A stretch of DNA of 64,000 bases from Leptasterias polaris (lineage: Eukaryota > Echinodermata > Asteroidea > Forcipulatida > Asteriidae), in the NCBI GenBank assembly GCA_037783415.1, contig JAZGTN010000150.1:3100001-3164000 (forward strand). The letters are read 5' to 3'. A program made the position numbers and the translations under genes. Under the pieces are notes generated by a model. The model was not told where the DNA came from. It worked only from the letters and a program-made list of their open reading frames with translations, and did no database searches. Shown piece after piece: positions 56,285-64,000 of the stretch (positions are counted from its first letter, which is position 1; every line of letters starts with the position of its first letter).

Positions 56285-56922
56285 ATGTGCATAAAGTAAC
56301 AACAAAATAAATTAAATAGTCAGTGGTACGCGTTGGTCAAGTCAATGGCAATCGTTTATATAAATCATGTTTAATTTCCCCCTTCACAGATGACTTGTAC
56401 AAGATTGTAACGCTAATGATGATGACATTTTGTAGCTTTCGTCTTGTGCATAAAGTAACAACAAAATAAATTAAATGGTTAGTGGTACGCGTTGGTCAAG
56501 TCAATGGCAATCGTTTATATAAATCATGTTTAATTTCCCCCTTCACAGATGACTTGTACAAGATTGTAACGCTAATGATGATGACATTTTGTAGCTTTCG
56601 TCTTGTGCATAAAGTAACAACAAAATAAATTAAATGGTTAGTGGTACGCGTTGGTCAAGTCAATGGCAATCGTTTATATAAATCATGTTTAATTTCCCCC
56701 TTCACAGATGACTTGTACAAGATTGTAACGCTAATGATGATGACATTTTGTAGCTTTCGTCTTGTGCATAAAGTAACAACAAAATAAATTAAATGGTTAG
56801 TGGTACGCGTTGGTCAAGTCAATGGCAATCGTTTATATAAATCATATTTAATTTCCCCCTACACAGATGACTTGTACAACATTGTAACGCTAATGATGAT
56901 GACATTTTGTAGCTTTCACAAA
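56285..56922. repeat. 159-bp tandem repeat x4
   Basis: Copies begin at about 56,291, 56,450, 56,609 and 56,768 (ATAAAGTAACAACAAAATAA). The inner copies are essentially identical; the first differs at AGTCAGTGG and the last at CATATTTAATTTCCCCCTAC. The period is exactly 159 bp each time, and high identity suggests recent expansion. No coding content. Confidence 0.96.
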
Positions 56923-57439
56923 CACCACGCTCATTTGTAACGGAAAAACATAGTAATTTTCTTCCATCATGATGATACTGTCAAAAACTAATGACTCGGT
57001 ATTTAATCAGTATGAGCATTATATGCCAGGTAAAAGGCTTCAAAAACTATTATGGGAAATAGTCTTCACAAAAATTTACAGTAGCCGTTAACGAGAGGCG
57101 CTTATTGTTCCCTTATAATAGGGACTTATCACCTTCGAACTTGAAACAATTTAGTTAGTCAATGACAATATTTACGAAAAGGACGAAAACTGTACATAGG
57201 GGCCTAAACAATTAGCCTTGTGTGTCTTTTAAAATTTGAACAACGATTCTAGTAATTTACTGCAAGAGTCTTGAAAGCATCGATTCAGCAAACTCGGGCT
57301 GTGTAGGACTAAAGGGTTAGTTAAAATAAGAGGACGGCTTGTAAATTCCCGAACACCAACCATTTTTTAAGGCTTTGTCCGTAAAGTCTGTGCCCAACAT
57401 TGGTGAAGTTGAAACAAAAACTGTGCACAGATTTGCACA
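56923..57439. other. No gene seen
   Basis: Nothing recognised. Confidence 0.4.
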
Positions 57440-57720
57440 GAACTTGGTACAAAAAATGGTCATGGTGGGAAACTTCCATTGAAATGCTTTTGCCTGAAAT
57501 GCCTTATTTTTGGATAAATCCGTAAAACATTTAGCTCTGATCTTACGAGACCAAAACTCGTTGTTCTAAAATAGAAAAAACATAAAGTGATTTTTTTTGT
57601 TTTACTTTTTCTTTTGACCCCGAAGACCGACTGAGCTTTATCCACAGGTGTTGTACTGCATTCCTGTTTGTTTGGTCACATAAAGTCTTTGACAATTGCA
57701 AACGTTGTCTATGTGTAAAT
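57440..57720 (+). repeat. Dispersed repeat R, copy 3
   Basis: AAAAATGGTCATGGTGGGAA, ACCCCGAAGACCGACTGAGC, ATCCACAGGT and TTTGGTCACATAAAGTCTTT follow the order of copies at 20,760, 34,270 and 59,296. Its left end is shared almost exactly with copy 4. Confidence 0.7.
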
Positions 57721-58184
57721 AAGTAACAGGCGTGGTATCGAACACTCACCCGGGGAAAAACAGCAAGACATCAACGAACAAATTTGCTCTTCAGTTATAC
57801 ATGATCATTTTCAAAGTCTTACCTGGTTTTATGGGGTTTCCCTCCCGCATCTAACAGATCTCTTCAACAAGTCTTCATTCCTGTACTGCGTTTGTAGTTC
57901 AATAAGCACAAACTAGGAGGCATCTCTGCGTTACAACCTGAAAGTAGGAAACGAGTTTTTTCAAACATAATTGTTTATACTAGAGATCACAACATTTCAG
58001 GCTGGAACATTTTTGAGGGTGGTTTGTTCAAATACCAACCTTATACCAGATTATCTGAAAGGTAATTTCCAAAATGTCCCCGTCAGATCTGACCGGGATT
58101 CAATTACAACACCCAATCACAAGTCAGCATCAGATTAAGGGGTCAGAGTGACCCGTCATCTAAAGTCGGAGAAATATTTACACT
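57721..58184. other. No gene seen
   Basis: Nothing recognised. Confidence 0.4.
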
Positions 58185-58485
58185 GACTCTAAAAACTCTC
58201 AGGTCAGAATTGGACCGGTCGCGGGTCCCAAGGACCCCCAGACCATTTCTGGGTCAGTGTGACCCGAAGTTTGTATCAAAATTGGTCAAATTGACATAGA
58301 ATCTGACCTAAAATAACCAGTTTCCGGGTCAGCCTGCCCCGAAAATGGTCAGACTCCCCAGTGACTCGTTTTTTTTTAGAGCGTGTCCCAGATTCCTGGT
58401 TTGTTTGACCCGAACAATGGCCGTCGTACTGACCCAGAAATAAGTCCGGTCCCGGAACCCGGATCTGGTTCAACCTGAACTCTTA
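58185..58485. repeat. Dispersed GGGTCAG/TGACCCG repeat, copy 2
   Basis: ACTCTAAAAACTCTCAGGTC, TTTCTGGGTCAGTGTGACCC, TTGACATAGAATCTGACC and AACCAGTTTCCGGGTCAGCC align with 38,498-38,692. It is longer on the right, ending in a further run of TGACCC/GGGTCA words. Confidence 0.75.
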
Positions 58486-59162
58486 TGAAAGCAAGTACAG
58501 TCGAGTATACTTTTCATTTGTTGGGCCAAATTAGTCGCATCGTATGCAAGCGCTTTATATGGGGCTGAAGCGAATTCTTCAATGTTTTGAAGGAATGTGA
58601 GAAGCACCGTACCGAAAGGAAACCACACGGCAGATGTTATGTGAGATTTTAACGTGGAAATACAAACTTTTATGTTTGGTCAGTTGATCTCTCTCGTCAA
58701 ATGTTGAGCACGCTGTCAAAGCGCAGTTGACAATAGGAGGGAGTTATTTCACAATTATAGTATTGTATAACTCAGTGACTGACATTTAATAAGATCGCGA
58801 GTACATTTAGCTACTCACAGCTTGTGTGCCGGAAGGGAGATGGAACACAATACAATCTCCCGTACACTCACAACATTATTGTGACAGCCACAAACATCTT
58901 TGTTATTCTAGTTCTTCTTTCCCCACACCAATCCTTCAATCGTGTACTATGTTTCCCCACATTGATGATTTTTTGCTCAAATTAATCAAAGTCATTTTCT
59001 AGAAAACTTTACTCATAAGTGGCGGGCACGAATTGAAGATGATCTTTGGTTGGCCAGCCTTTCAAACAGGTGAGCCTGCGGGGAGGTCTGAAAAAAGTAT
59101 GCAATAAACCGGGGTCTCTCAGTCAGTGTTTTATTGCCGTGCGTGGGGAAATATGCCATGAA
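58486..59162. other. No gene seen
   Basis: Nothing recognised. Confidence 0.4.
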
Positions 59163-59237
59163 GTCCTCGGTGAGAATCGAACCTACAACCCTCAGAATTA
59201 TACAGCAAAAACACCCACTGAGCTAGACCGATGACGA
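59163..59237 (-). repeat. tRNA-like element
   Basis: On the minus strand the A box TAGCTCAGTGGG (plus 59,214-59,225) and B box GGTTCGATTCTC (plus 59,172-59,183) are 30 nt apart, as in a tRNA. The loop TGTATAA could be read as an Ile(UAU)-like anticodon, but the anticodon stem is poor and the acceptor arm only partly pairs. A SINE head or tRNA pseudogene. Confidence 0.6.
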
Positions 59238-59295
59238 GATGTCAGCCAGGCACCCTAATGTTCGTCCCGGGTCTGAAGTAAACTGGTTCACTATC

Positions 59296-59600
59296 CCAGG
59301 GTATAAAAATGGTCATGGTGGAAAACTTCCCCTTAAAAAATAGTTTTCCTTGAAATGCTATAGTTTTTAGGAAATGAGTAAAACAATTAGTCTTTATCAC
59401 TGGTGATAAAATCCGATATTTGAAAACAGTAAATAAAACATAAAATAGTTTGTCACTGTTTTCTCATGACTCTGAAGACCGATTTAGCTTAAACTTTCAC
59501 AGGTTTGTTATTCCATGTATATGTTAGGTCACATCAAGTGTGGATACTGTTCTTTGACAAATTTACCAATGTTGTACACACCCTTCAGGTCCCTATACGC
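59296..59600 (+). repeat. Dispersed repeat R, copy 4
   Basis: The longest well-preserved copy: AAAATGGTCATGGTGGAAAA, TGTTTTCTCATGACTCTGAA, GACCGATTTAGCTTAAACTT, TCACAGGTTTGTTATTCCAT, GTATATGTTAGGTCACATCA. It defines the family order used to recognise the other three copies. Confidence 0.75.
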
Positions 59601-61225
59601 GCGATACTTACACAATATATTGACCATACAGGTCGGCATGATCCATCTTCCGGTAAACGTGTTTTTTGACTCAGACTTCGGGTCCTATTTTTATATCTCG
59701 TAAAAAACAGGTCACGATGGATGTTTTAAAAAGTATCAACCTCGGACCCAGATCTGGATCAACGCCGTATTGAAGGCGTCGACTTGAATACCTTAGCCTC
59801 GACCCATATCTCAATGGCTTATAGGTAATTGTATTACCTAATAATGGATGACATATCAATACAAATGAAAAGGGATGCATTCGGCGAATACAAGTAATCA
59901 GTGGGCCACTTCTTAGACGGGATGATTTTCTCCATCATCAGAAGAGATTAATACAGGAGGAACAGAACTAATCACTATCCTTGTCAGTTCCAATTACTCT
60001 CCACGACGTCATGTGGGGTTTTGTTCACTTCATCTTGCACAACTGTAGCTTGACCGAGAAAAAATACCCCCTTATAATTACATCAATTAACCCAATCAAG
60101 ATATGGTTCCTCTACGCGATGAAAGGGGTTTTGCAATTGATGGAGAGGTTTGTTCTTTTTTTCATTTTCTTTTTTTTCGTTCGCATTTTTTTATTTGAAT
60201 CTTCGCATATATTTGAAGTTAAATGTGACGTAAAAGAATGTTTCTTTTTTGTTAACGTAATGCTGAATTATAGGTAAACTTATAAAGAACGGTTCAATAA
60301 ATGTCACATCTGAATGTTTTAGCTGAATACAGTGTCTTCTTGCTGAGAAAACAGCCATAAGACTGTTACGGTATCTTCACAAGAAGGTTGAACTTGAATC
60401 CACATCATTTAGCGAGGTGCAACGGGTTAAAAACTGTACATATCTTGCCGCAGCATTCGTCAACGGACACCAACCCTCAGAAATCTGCGAAACGACTCCT
60501 GCATGAATCGTTTCTCAGATTCCAATGTTTATGGGGTGAAAAATTGTCCGAACCATATTACTTCGATGGGAATTTCCTTTCTCAAAATAGTTTCAACAGT
60601 TGCAGTGCTTCTCACCAAGTAAGTTGTTATTGTCATTATTTTGGGAGATTTTACCAATCTATATAACCCTATTCTTTATTAATTTCAATGTTTAAGTTTA
60701 ATACACAAAGTAATAACGCCATAAAATGTTGTCCCCATCTAAAACTATGTCTTTTTCCTAACCTTTCTCCTGTACAGAGATTCCTTGAAGCTTTGTGATT
60801 GACTTGCCCCTCTGTGTCATTAGTCTTGTCTGAAAAAACCTTTCTGGTCATTCTAATCTAATCTAATCTCATATAATCTAATCTTGCACAGTCTCCCGAA
60901 GGATGTTGGTTTGATGAATTTCTGTCTCGCCATTCATGCCTGTCTCATATGCTACAATCAGGTTTAAAAAAAGTATATATATATTTCTTTCTTGGCATCA
61001 TACTTTTAATTCTACTTTCTTGGTTTTGACAGTATTTCAAACAGAACTATTTCTACTGGAGTCTGGTAATAGTATGAAATTCATAACCAGTCAGTTTTCA
61101 CACAAAAAACAAATGAAGAAAAAACAAATTAGATGCATACCAATCATGTATTTACTTTTCAGCACCCTACAGAACTTGCACATTTGTCATGTACTTTGTC
61201 CTACTATTAAAAGAATATTTTTTCT
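59601..61225. other. No gene seen; (TAATC)n simple repeat
   Basis: A short (CTAAT)n-type tract at 60,852-60,887 may be the tail of an old retroelement. Several open frames of 60-100 codons have no recognisable domain. Confidence 0.45.
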
Positions 61226-61231
61226 TTTATT
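61226..61231 (-). terminator. Candidate poly(A) signal AATAAA
   Basis: AATAAA on the minus strand, about 77 nt downstream of the stop codon of the 61,308-62,783 frame. A plausible 3' end signal for the transcript of that gene. Confidence 0.5.
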
Positions 61232-61307
61232 TCTTTATGATTCTTGATGTTGAAGTGGCCACTATTCTTTAAAAATTCGTTTGAACGATTCAGACAATTT
61301 GATTACA

Positions 61308-62783
61308 TTATTCATCATCAGAATCAACATCATCCCCATCCGAGTCCTCTGCAGTGGGAGAATTTTCACAATTGGCACAAGAGCACAAGTCTGTGCAGGG
61401 GACATTGTTTTGTTGACAGGAACATCTTCCTTTGTTTCCAGCAAGTGGAGCCTTACATCCTGTTTTTTTGCACCCACAATGACACAACTCAAGGAGACTG
61501 TCTGGTGCTGGTGGCAGATCTCCCCAGACTATTTTGAGATCACCATCATTTACAACTTCCCATCCATGACCATGTGGGCTTGGCAAGTCAATGAATTGCT
61601 CTGAACAACTCCTTTGAATGAAGGCCTGATAATTTGCTCTCAGAAGATGCTTTTTCAATGAGTCACTCGTAGGAGGCATGGAAGCTTCTGCTTTAGTCAC
61701 CATCAGAAACAAATTATACCTCGCTGTATTTACTGAAGTGCAATCCTGACCATACAACTTGCATACAAAATGCTCAACAGAAGAGATAAGTTGTTCAGTT
61801 AGCGTCAAAGATGCCCCAATCTGCTTAAAGGTAGCCTGAAAGTTAGCATTGTTCATCATCACCTTTACTGCCTTACTCTTTCCTTTCCCGTAGAAAGCAC
61901 TCACAGAGTCACATCCTGTAAAGCAATGAAGGCCTATCAAAACATCACTCACTTCAGCTCCAAGATGATTATGTATGCTTGTCAGGTTAATTGTGCGATT
62001 TGCATTTCCTCGTCCAGTATGAAAAAGCAATGTAGCTCCAATTTTATTGGCTTTAGAAATCCCTATAACAAACACATCTGTGTCTGGACTCTTAATCACC
62101 ACGTTTGCCGTCATGTTGGGAACTGTTGAGGGCTGCTCTGCTGCTGCATATTTGGCATGCAGGAAGAGTCTCGTATCTGCCTCTTCGTGGTTGCACTCAA
62201 GTTCTGAAATTTGTCTAACTATCATTAGATCATCAACATCACTGAGTGCATGACAAAGACCTGCATGAGCAACAAATACTGTGACCTTTTGCAGCGATGT
62301 TGCTGGACGCTTACTCCAAGTTTGGAACAAAAACTCAACCAGAGCAACTTTATTATTGCTGCATGATAGGAACTTCTTCCACTGCTGTGGTATTTTTTGG
62401 CCTTCTCCATATATCTGAGTGACTTGACTCCCCCCAGCAGCTCTACGCCCTCTTTCTGCATTCTTTATGCTTACTGCTGGATAGGTGTCGATAACGAAAT
62501 GAATAACATCACTTTGCACTGCTGTGGCCATATCAACAAGAAGCTTCAATACATGATCTGCCAACAAACCAAAAGTTGCAGGAACACTTCTCTGTGGGAG
62601 CTCCTGAAGCATTGCCATCCCATCCATTATCCAAACACTACCCTTTGGAATACAATCTATTACCGGTGAGGGCTCAACCAATGACTCAATGTAGTGCATC
62701 AGACTTGCCTTAGTGGTCTTGTTGAGTAGCCCGTTGAAGGTTGCTAAGGACAATGGCAATGGACCAAGGTTGTAGCTTAACAT
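61308..62783 (-). CDS. FEN/PIN-like nuclease domain with CXC-type Cys-rich tail
   Basis: 491 codons from a methionine at 62,783 that is probably internal. Ordered acidic motifs resemble the FEN1/XPG/PIN nuclease superfamily: SVWIMDGMAML (D54), IHFVIDTYPAVSIKNAERGR (D99, then a basic arginine stretch), CNHEEADTRL (E200, E201, D203), KSPDTDVFVI (D234, D236), and FTGCDSVSAFYGKGKSKA (D292 with a GKGK turn like the helix-hairpin-helix entry of FEN1). Residues 434-472 hold ten cysteines (CHCGC, CSC, CTDLCSCANC), resembling a tesmin/MSL2-type CXC zinc/DNA-binding module. An Asp/Glu-rich tail follows. What is seen: motifs and order. What is inferred: metal-dependent nuclease activity on structured DNA or RNA. 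All candidate catalytic residues are present here. Confidence 0.65.
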   Translation of the reverse strand: MLSYNLGPLPLSLATFNGLLNKTTKASLMHYIESLVEPSPVIDCIPKGSVWIMDGMAMLQELPQRSVPATFGLLADHVLKLLVDMATAVQSDVIHFVIDTYPAVSIKNAERGRRAAGGSQVTQIYGEGQKIPQQWKKFLSCSNNKVALVEFLFQTWSKRPATSLQKVTVFVAHAGLCHALSDVDDLMIVRQISELECNHEEADTRLFLHAKYAAAEQPSTVPNMTANVVIKSPDTDVFVIGISKANKIGATLLFHTGRGNANRTINLTSIHNHLGAEVSDVLIGLHCFTGCDSVSAFYGKGKSKAVKVMMNNANFQATFKQIGASLTLTEQLISSVEHFVCKLYGQDCTSVNTARYNLFLMVTKAEASMPPTSDSLKKHLLRANYQAFIQRSCSEQFIDLPSPHGHGWEVVNDGDLKIVWGDLPPAPDSLLELCHCGCKKTGCKAPLAGNKGRCSCQQNNVPCTDLCSCANCENSPTAEDSDGDDVDSDDE

Positions 62784-62785
62784 CT

Positions 62786-62915
62786 CTTTGGAAGAGTGAT
62801 CGATCTGCTTTTAGTGTCACTTCCTTGCCCTTGACTTTCGAGGCTGTGGTTTTGTTCATTGACCTGAACGTTTTCAGTTTCTGCTTCTGTATGGCTGAAA
62901 ACATATCTTTATTGT
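62786..62915 (-). CDS. Linker of nuclease-like protein in shifted frame
   Basis: About 43 codons beginning near DNKDMFSAIQKQKLKTF and continuing KTTASKVKGKEV ... RSLFQRD. The Lys-rich sequence has coding character. It lies exactly between the two larger frames, which share one phase with each other but not with this segment. It is therefore read as a piece of the same protein displaced by one base at ~62,915 and restored at ~62,785. Confidence 0.6.
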
Positions 62916-64000
62916 CACCTTGCAGTCGCTCGGTACAGTAGCATCACCTCTACTTCTAGCTTCAACATAATTCTTTGTAATTTCCTTTGAAGCAATGACC
63001 CCCGACGAGATGTGAACCAACTGCTCGTTCATTTCTTCAAAAGGATTTATCATTGCTTCGATGGTGTTCGTTATAGAGCGAATATCCTCCTCATCTCTCT
63101 TCATTCTGGTCTTATCGAGGTCTTTCCGACTTCTTGTTCTCTGTCCCAGTCCTGCCATCTCTTCACACTGCTTTGATATAGCAGAGCGCTCATGTTGAGA
63201 GAGAATCCATCTCTGTACTGCACCCTTTTGTGTAGTGAAACCGACCATACCACCTTTGGTCTTGGTGTCTCTGTTGCAGGTCTGCTCGATTGTCTGATCA
63301 CATGCAACTCTGGAAAACCCATGATCTTGTTGACGCTGCACAGCAAATTCTCCACCCATGAATGCGTCGTGAACTGATGGATGATCAACTGGCAGTTGAC
63401 ACATTTCAAGCCAATAGGCTGGCAAGTACCTTGCATAATTAGTGCGATCATATGCAAATATCCACGGTAGAAAACTCCGAATGCTTGAAAGGTGGAGATC
63501 CCAGTTGCCCTGTCGAGTTGCTCTAATGAAAAGAAGAAGAGTTTCCACCATTTCAATGTAGGACGACCACACTCCGAAGGTTGGTTCATTGGAAAGATCG
63601 GCTGTGAAATCCCTGTATGATAGTACTATTGCCTGAAACTGGTCAGACTTGACAATATCTACAAATGTGGACCCTGGGAAAGAACTTTGTAGACTCACCA
63701 GTACCTCCAATGACGACTCTCTTTCTTCATCAGGAAGAGTATTAACAAATAACTGCCAACGGAGACGTTGAAGCGCCTCCATTACACACTTGTGAGCTCT
63801 AACGCTGCGATTGTAATGATGGCCATTCATTACACCATTGATGGAGCCTTGTGCAACAACACCAGATTCAATCATGATGTCTTCTAAACCAGCATCTCGA
63901 AATCTTTTTCCAATACAAGCCAACATTGTCATTGCAGTGTGGAAAGCTCCAAGACGAAGAACAATTTTACTCAAAAACTTCTCATTTCTCCACCTTATTT
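62874..64000 (-). CDS. N-terminal part of nuclease-like protein, unknown domain
   Basis: The frame has no ATG start and remains open to base 64,000, so the N terminus lies outside the window. The first clear block is KIVLRLGAFHTAMTMLACIG, followed by GVMNGHHYNRSVRAHKCVME and ALQRLRWQLFV. In the middle, WSSYIEMVETLLLFIRATRQ and GNWDLHLSSIRSFLPWIFAY are strongly hydrophobic/aromatic and look structured. The last third is charged and probably coiled (RTRSRKDLDKTRMKRDEEDI). I cannot assign a function. I recall similar uncharacterised multi-copy proteins in invertebrate genomes, but that is memory only. The stop at 62,874 follows the first frameshift at about 62,915; the true reading continues in another phase. 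Confidence 0.7.
   Translation of the reverse strand, partial: IRWRNEKFLSKIVLRLGAFHTAMTMLACIGKRFRDAGLEDIMIESGVVAQGSINGVMNGHHYNRSVRAHKCVMEALQRLRWQLFVNTLPDEERESSLEVLVSLQSSFPGSTFVDIVKSDQFQAIVLSYRDFTADLSNEPTFGVWSSYIEMVETLLLFIRATRQGNWDLHLSSIRSFLPWIFAYDRTNYARYLPAYWLEMCQLPVDHPSVHDAFMGGEFAVQRQQDHGFSRVACDQTIEQTCNRDTKTKGGMVGFTTQKGAVQRWILSQHERSAISKQCEEMAGLGQRTRSRKDLDKTRMKRDEEDIRSITNTIEAMINPFEEMNEQLVHISSGVIASKEITKNYVEARSRGDATVPSDCKVTIKICFQPYRSRN

Larger units (their letters stand above)
61308..64000 (-). pseudogene. Multi-domain nuclease-like gene, partial at right edge
   Basis: One minus-strand coding region of about 2.7 kb that is open to the window edge (5' partial) and ends with a stop at 61,308. It is readable as three pieces: 64,000-62,915, then 62,915-62,786 in another phase, then 62,783-61,308 back in the first phase. 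Two compensating single-base shifts about 130 bp apart therefore separate domains that otherwise seem continuous. It could be a recently dead copy, a sequencing error pair, or a processed or mobile copy, since no introns are visible. Details are in the following entries. Confidence 0.75.

Noticed and set aside
61244..62941. Plus-strand frames opposite the nuclease-like gene
   Set aside because: Antisense shadows; the minus-strand frame is far longer and carries ordered motifs.

Overview
The window looks like repeat-rich intergenic DNA from an animal nuclear genome. Supporting signs are tRNA-derived repeats with split pol III promoters, non-LTR retrotransposons of CR1/L2/Jockey type, a Ty3/Gypsy element, palindromic MITEs, several satellite families, and AATAAA signals near the ends of coding relics. 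It has no bacterial layout: no operons, ribosome binding sites or compact genes. The repeat mix suggests a marine invertebrate, possibly an echinoderm such as a starfish. That is an impression from memory of repeat types, not a demonstrated assignment. I see no clearly intact single-copy host gene. The closest candidate is the coding region at the right edge.

Layout. 1-2.2 kb: an 8-bp tandem array (about 199 copies, running off the left edge) passes into five tandem tRNA-like units of about 144 bp. The octamer is almost identical to the A box of those units. 2.2-7.2 kb: degenerate repeats, a full SINE (3661-4030), a second tRNA-like unit (5569) and satellite A (about 66 bp). 7.6-15.4 kb: a satellite domain (B about 60 bp, C exactly 60 bp, with a 0.92/0.98-kb tandem segmental duplication), plus a DNA transposon with a second one nested in it and a reverse transcriptase relic. 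15.6-21.3 kb: tRNA-like units, degenerate TTAGGG-like DNA, a 388-bp palindromic MITE and a strong hairpin. 23.1-30 kb: a decayed Ty3/Gypsy element on the minus strand (gag, protease, RT, RNase H, integrase) broken by frameshifts and by a plus-strand LINE inserted in the integrase tail. 31.5-39.1 kb: inverted minisatellite clusters, small inverted repeats, dispersed repeats and a 401-bp foldback element. 39.4-45.9 kb: two LINEs between perfect inverted TTAA-bounded ends. 46-61 kb: mostly non-coding DNA with MITE copies, a 159-bp x4 tandem repeat and dispersed repeats. 61.3-64.0 kb: a minus-strand coding region that runs off the right edge.

The right-edge coding region is the most interesting protein. 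Its C-terminal 491 residues show an ordered set of acidic motifs reminiscent of FEN1/XPG/PIN-type nucleases, followed by a ten-cysteine CXC-like tail. Its reading frame is interrupted by two compensating single-base shifts. The other coding sequence in the window belongs to mobile elements, and all of it appears broken.
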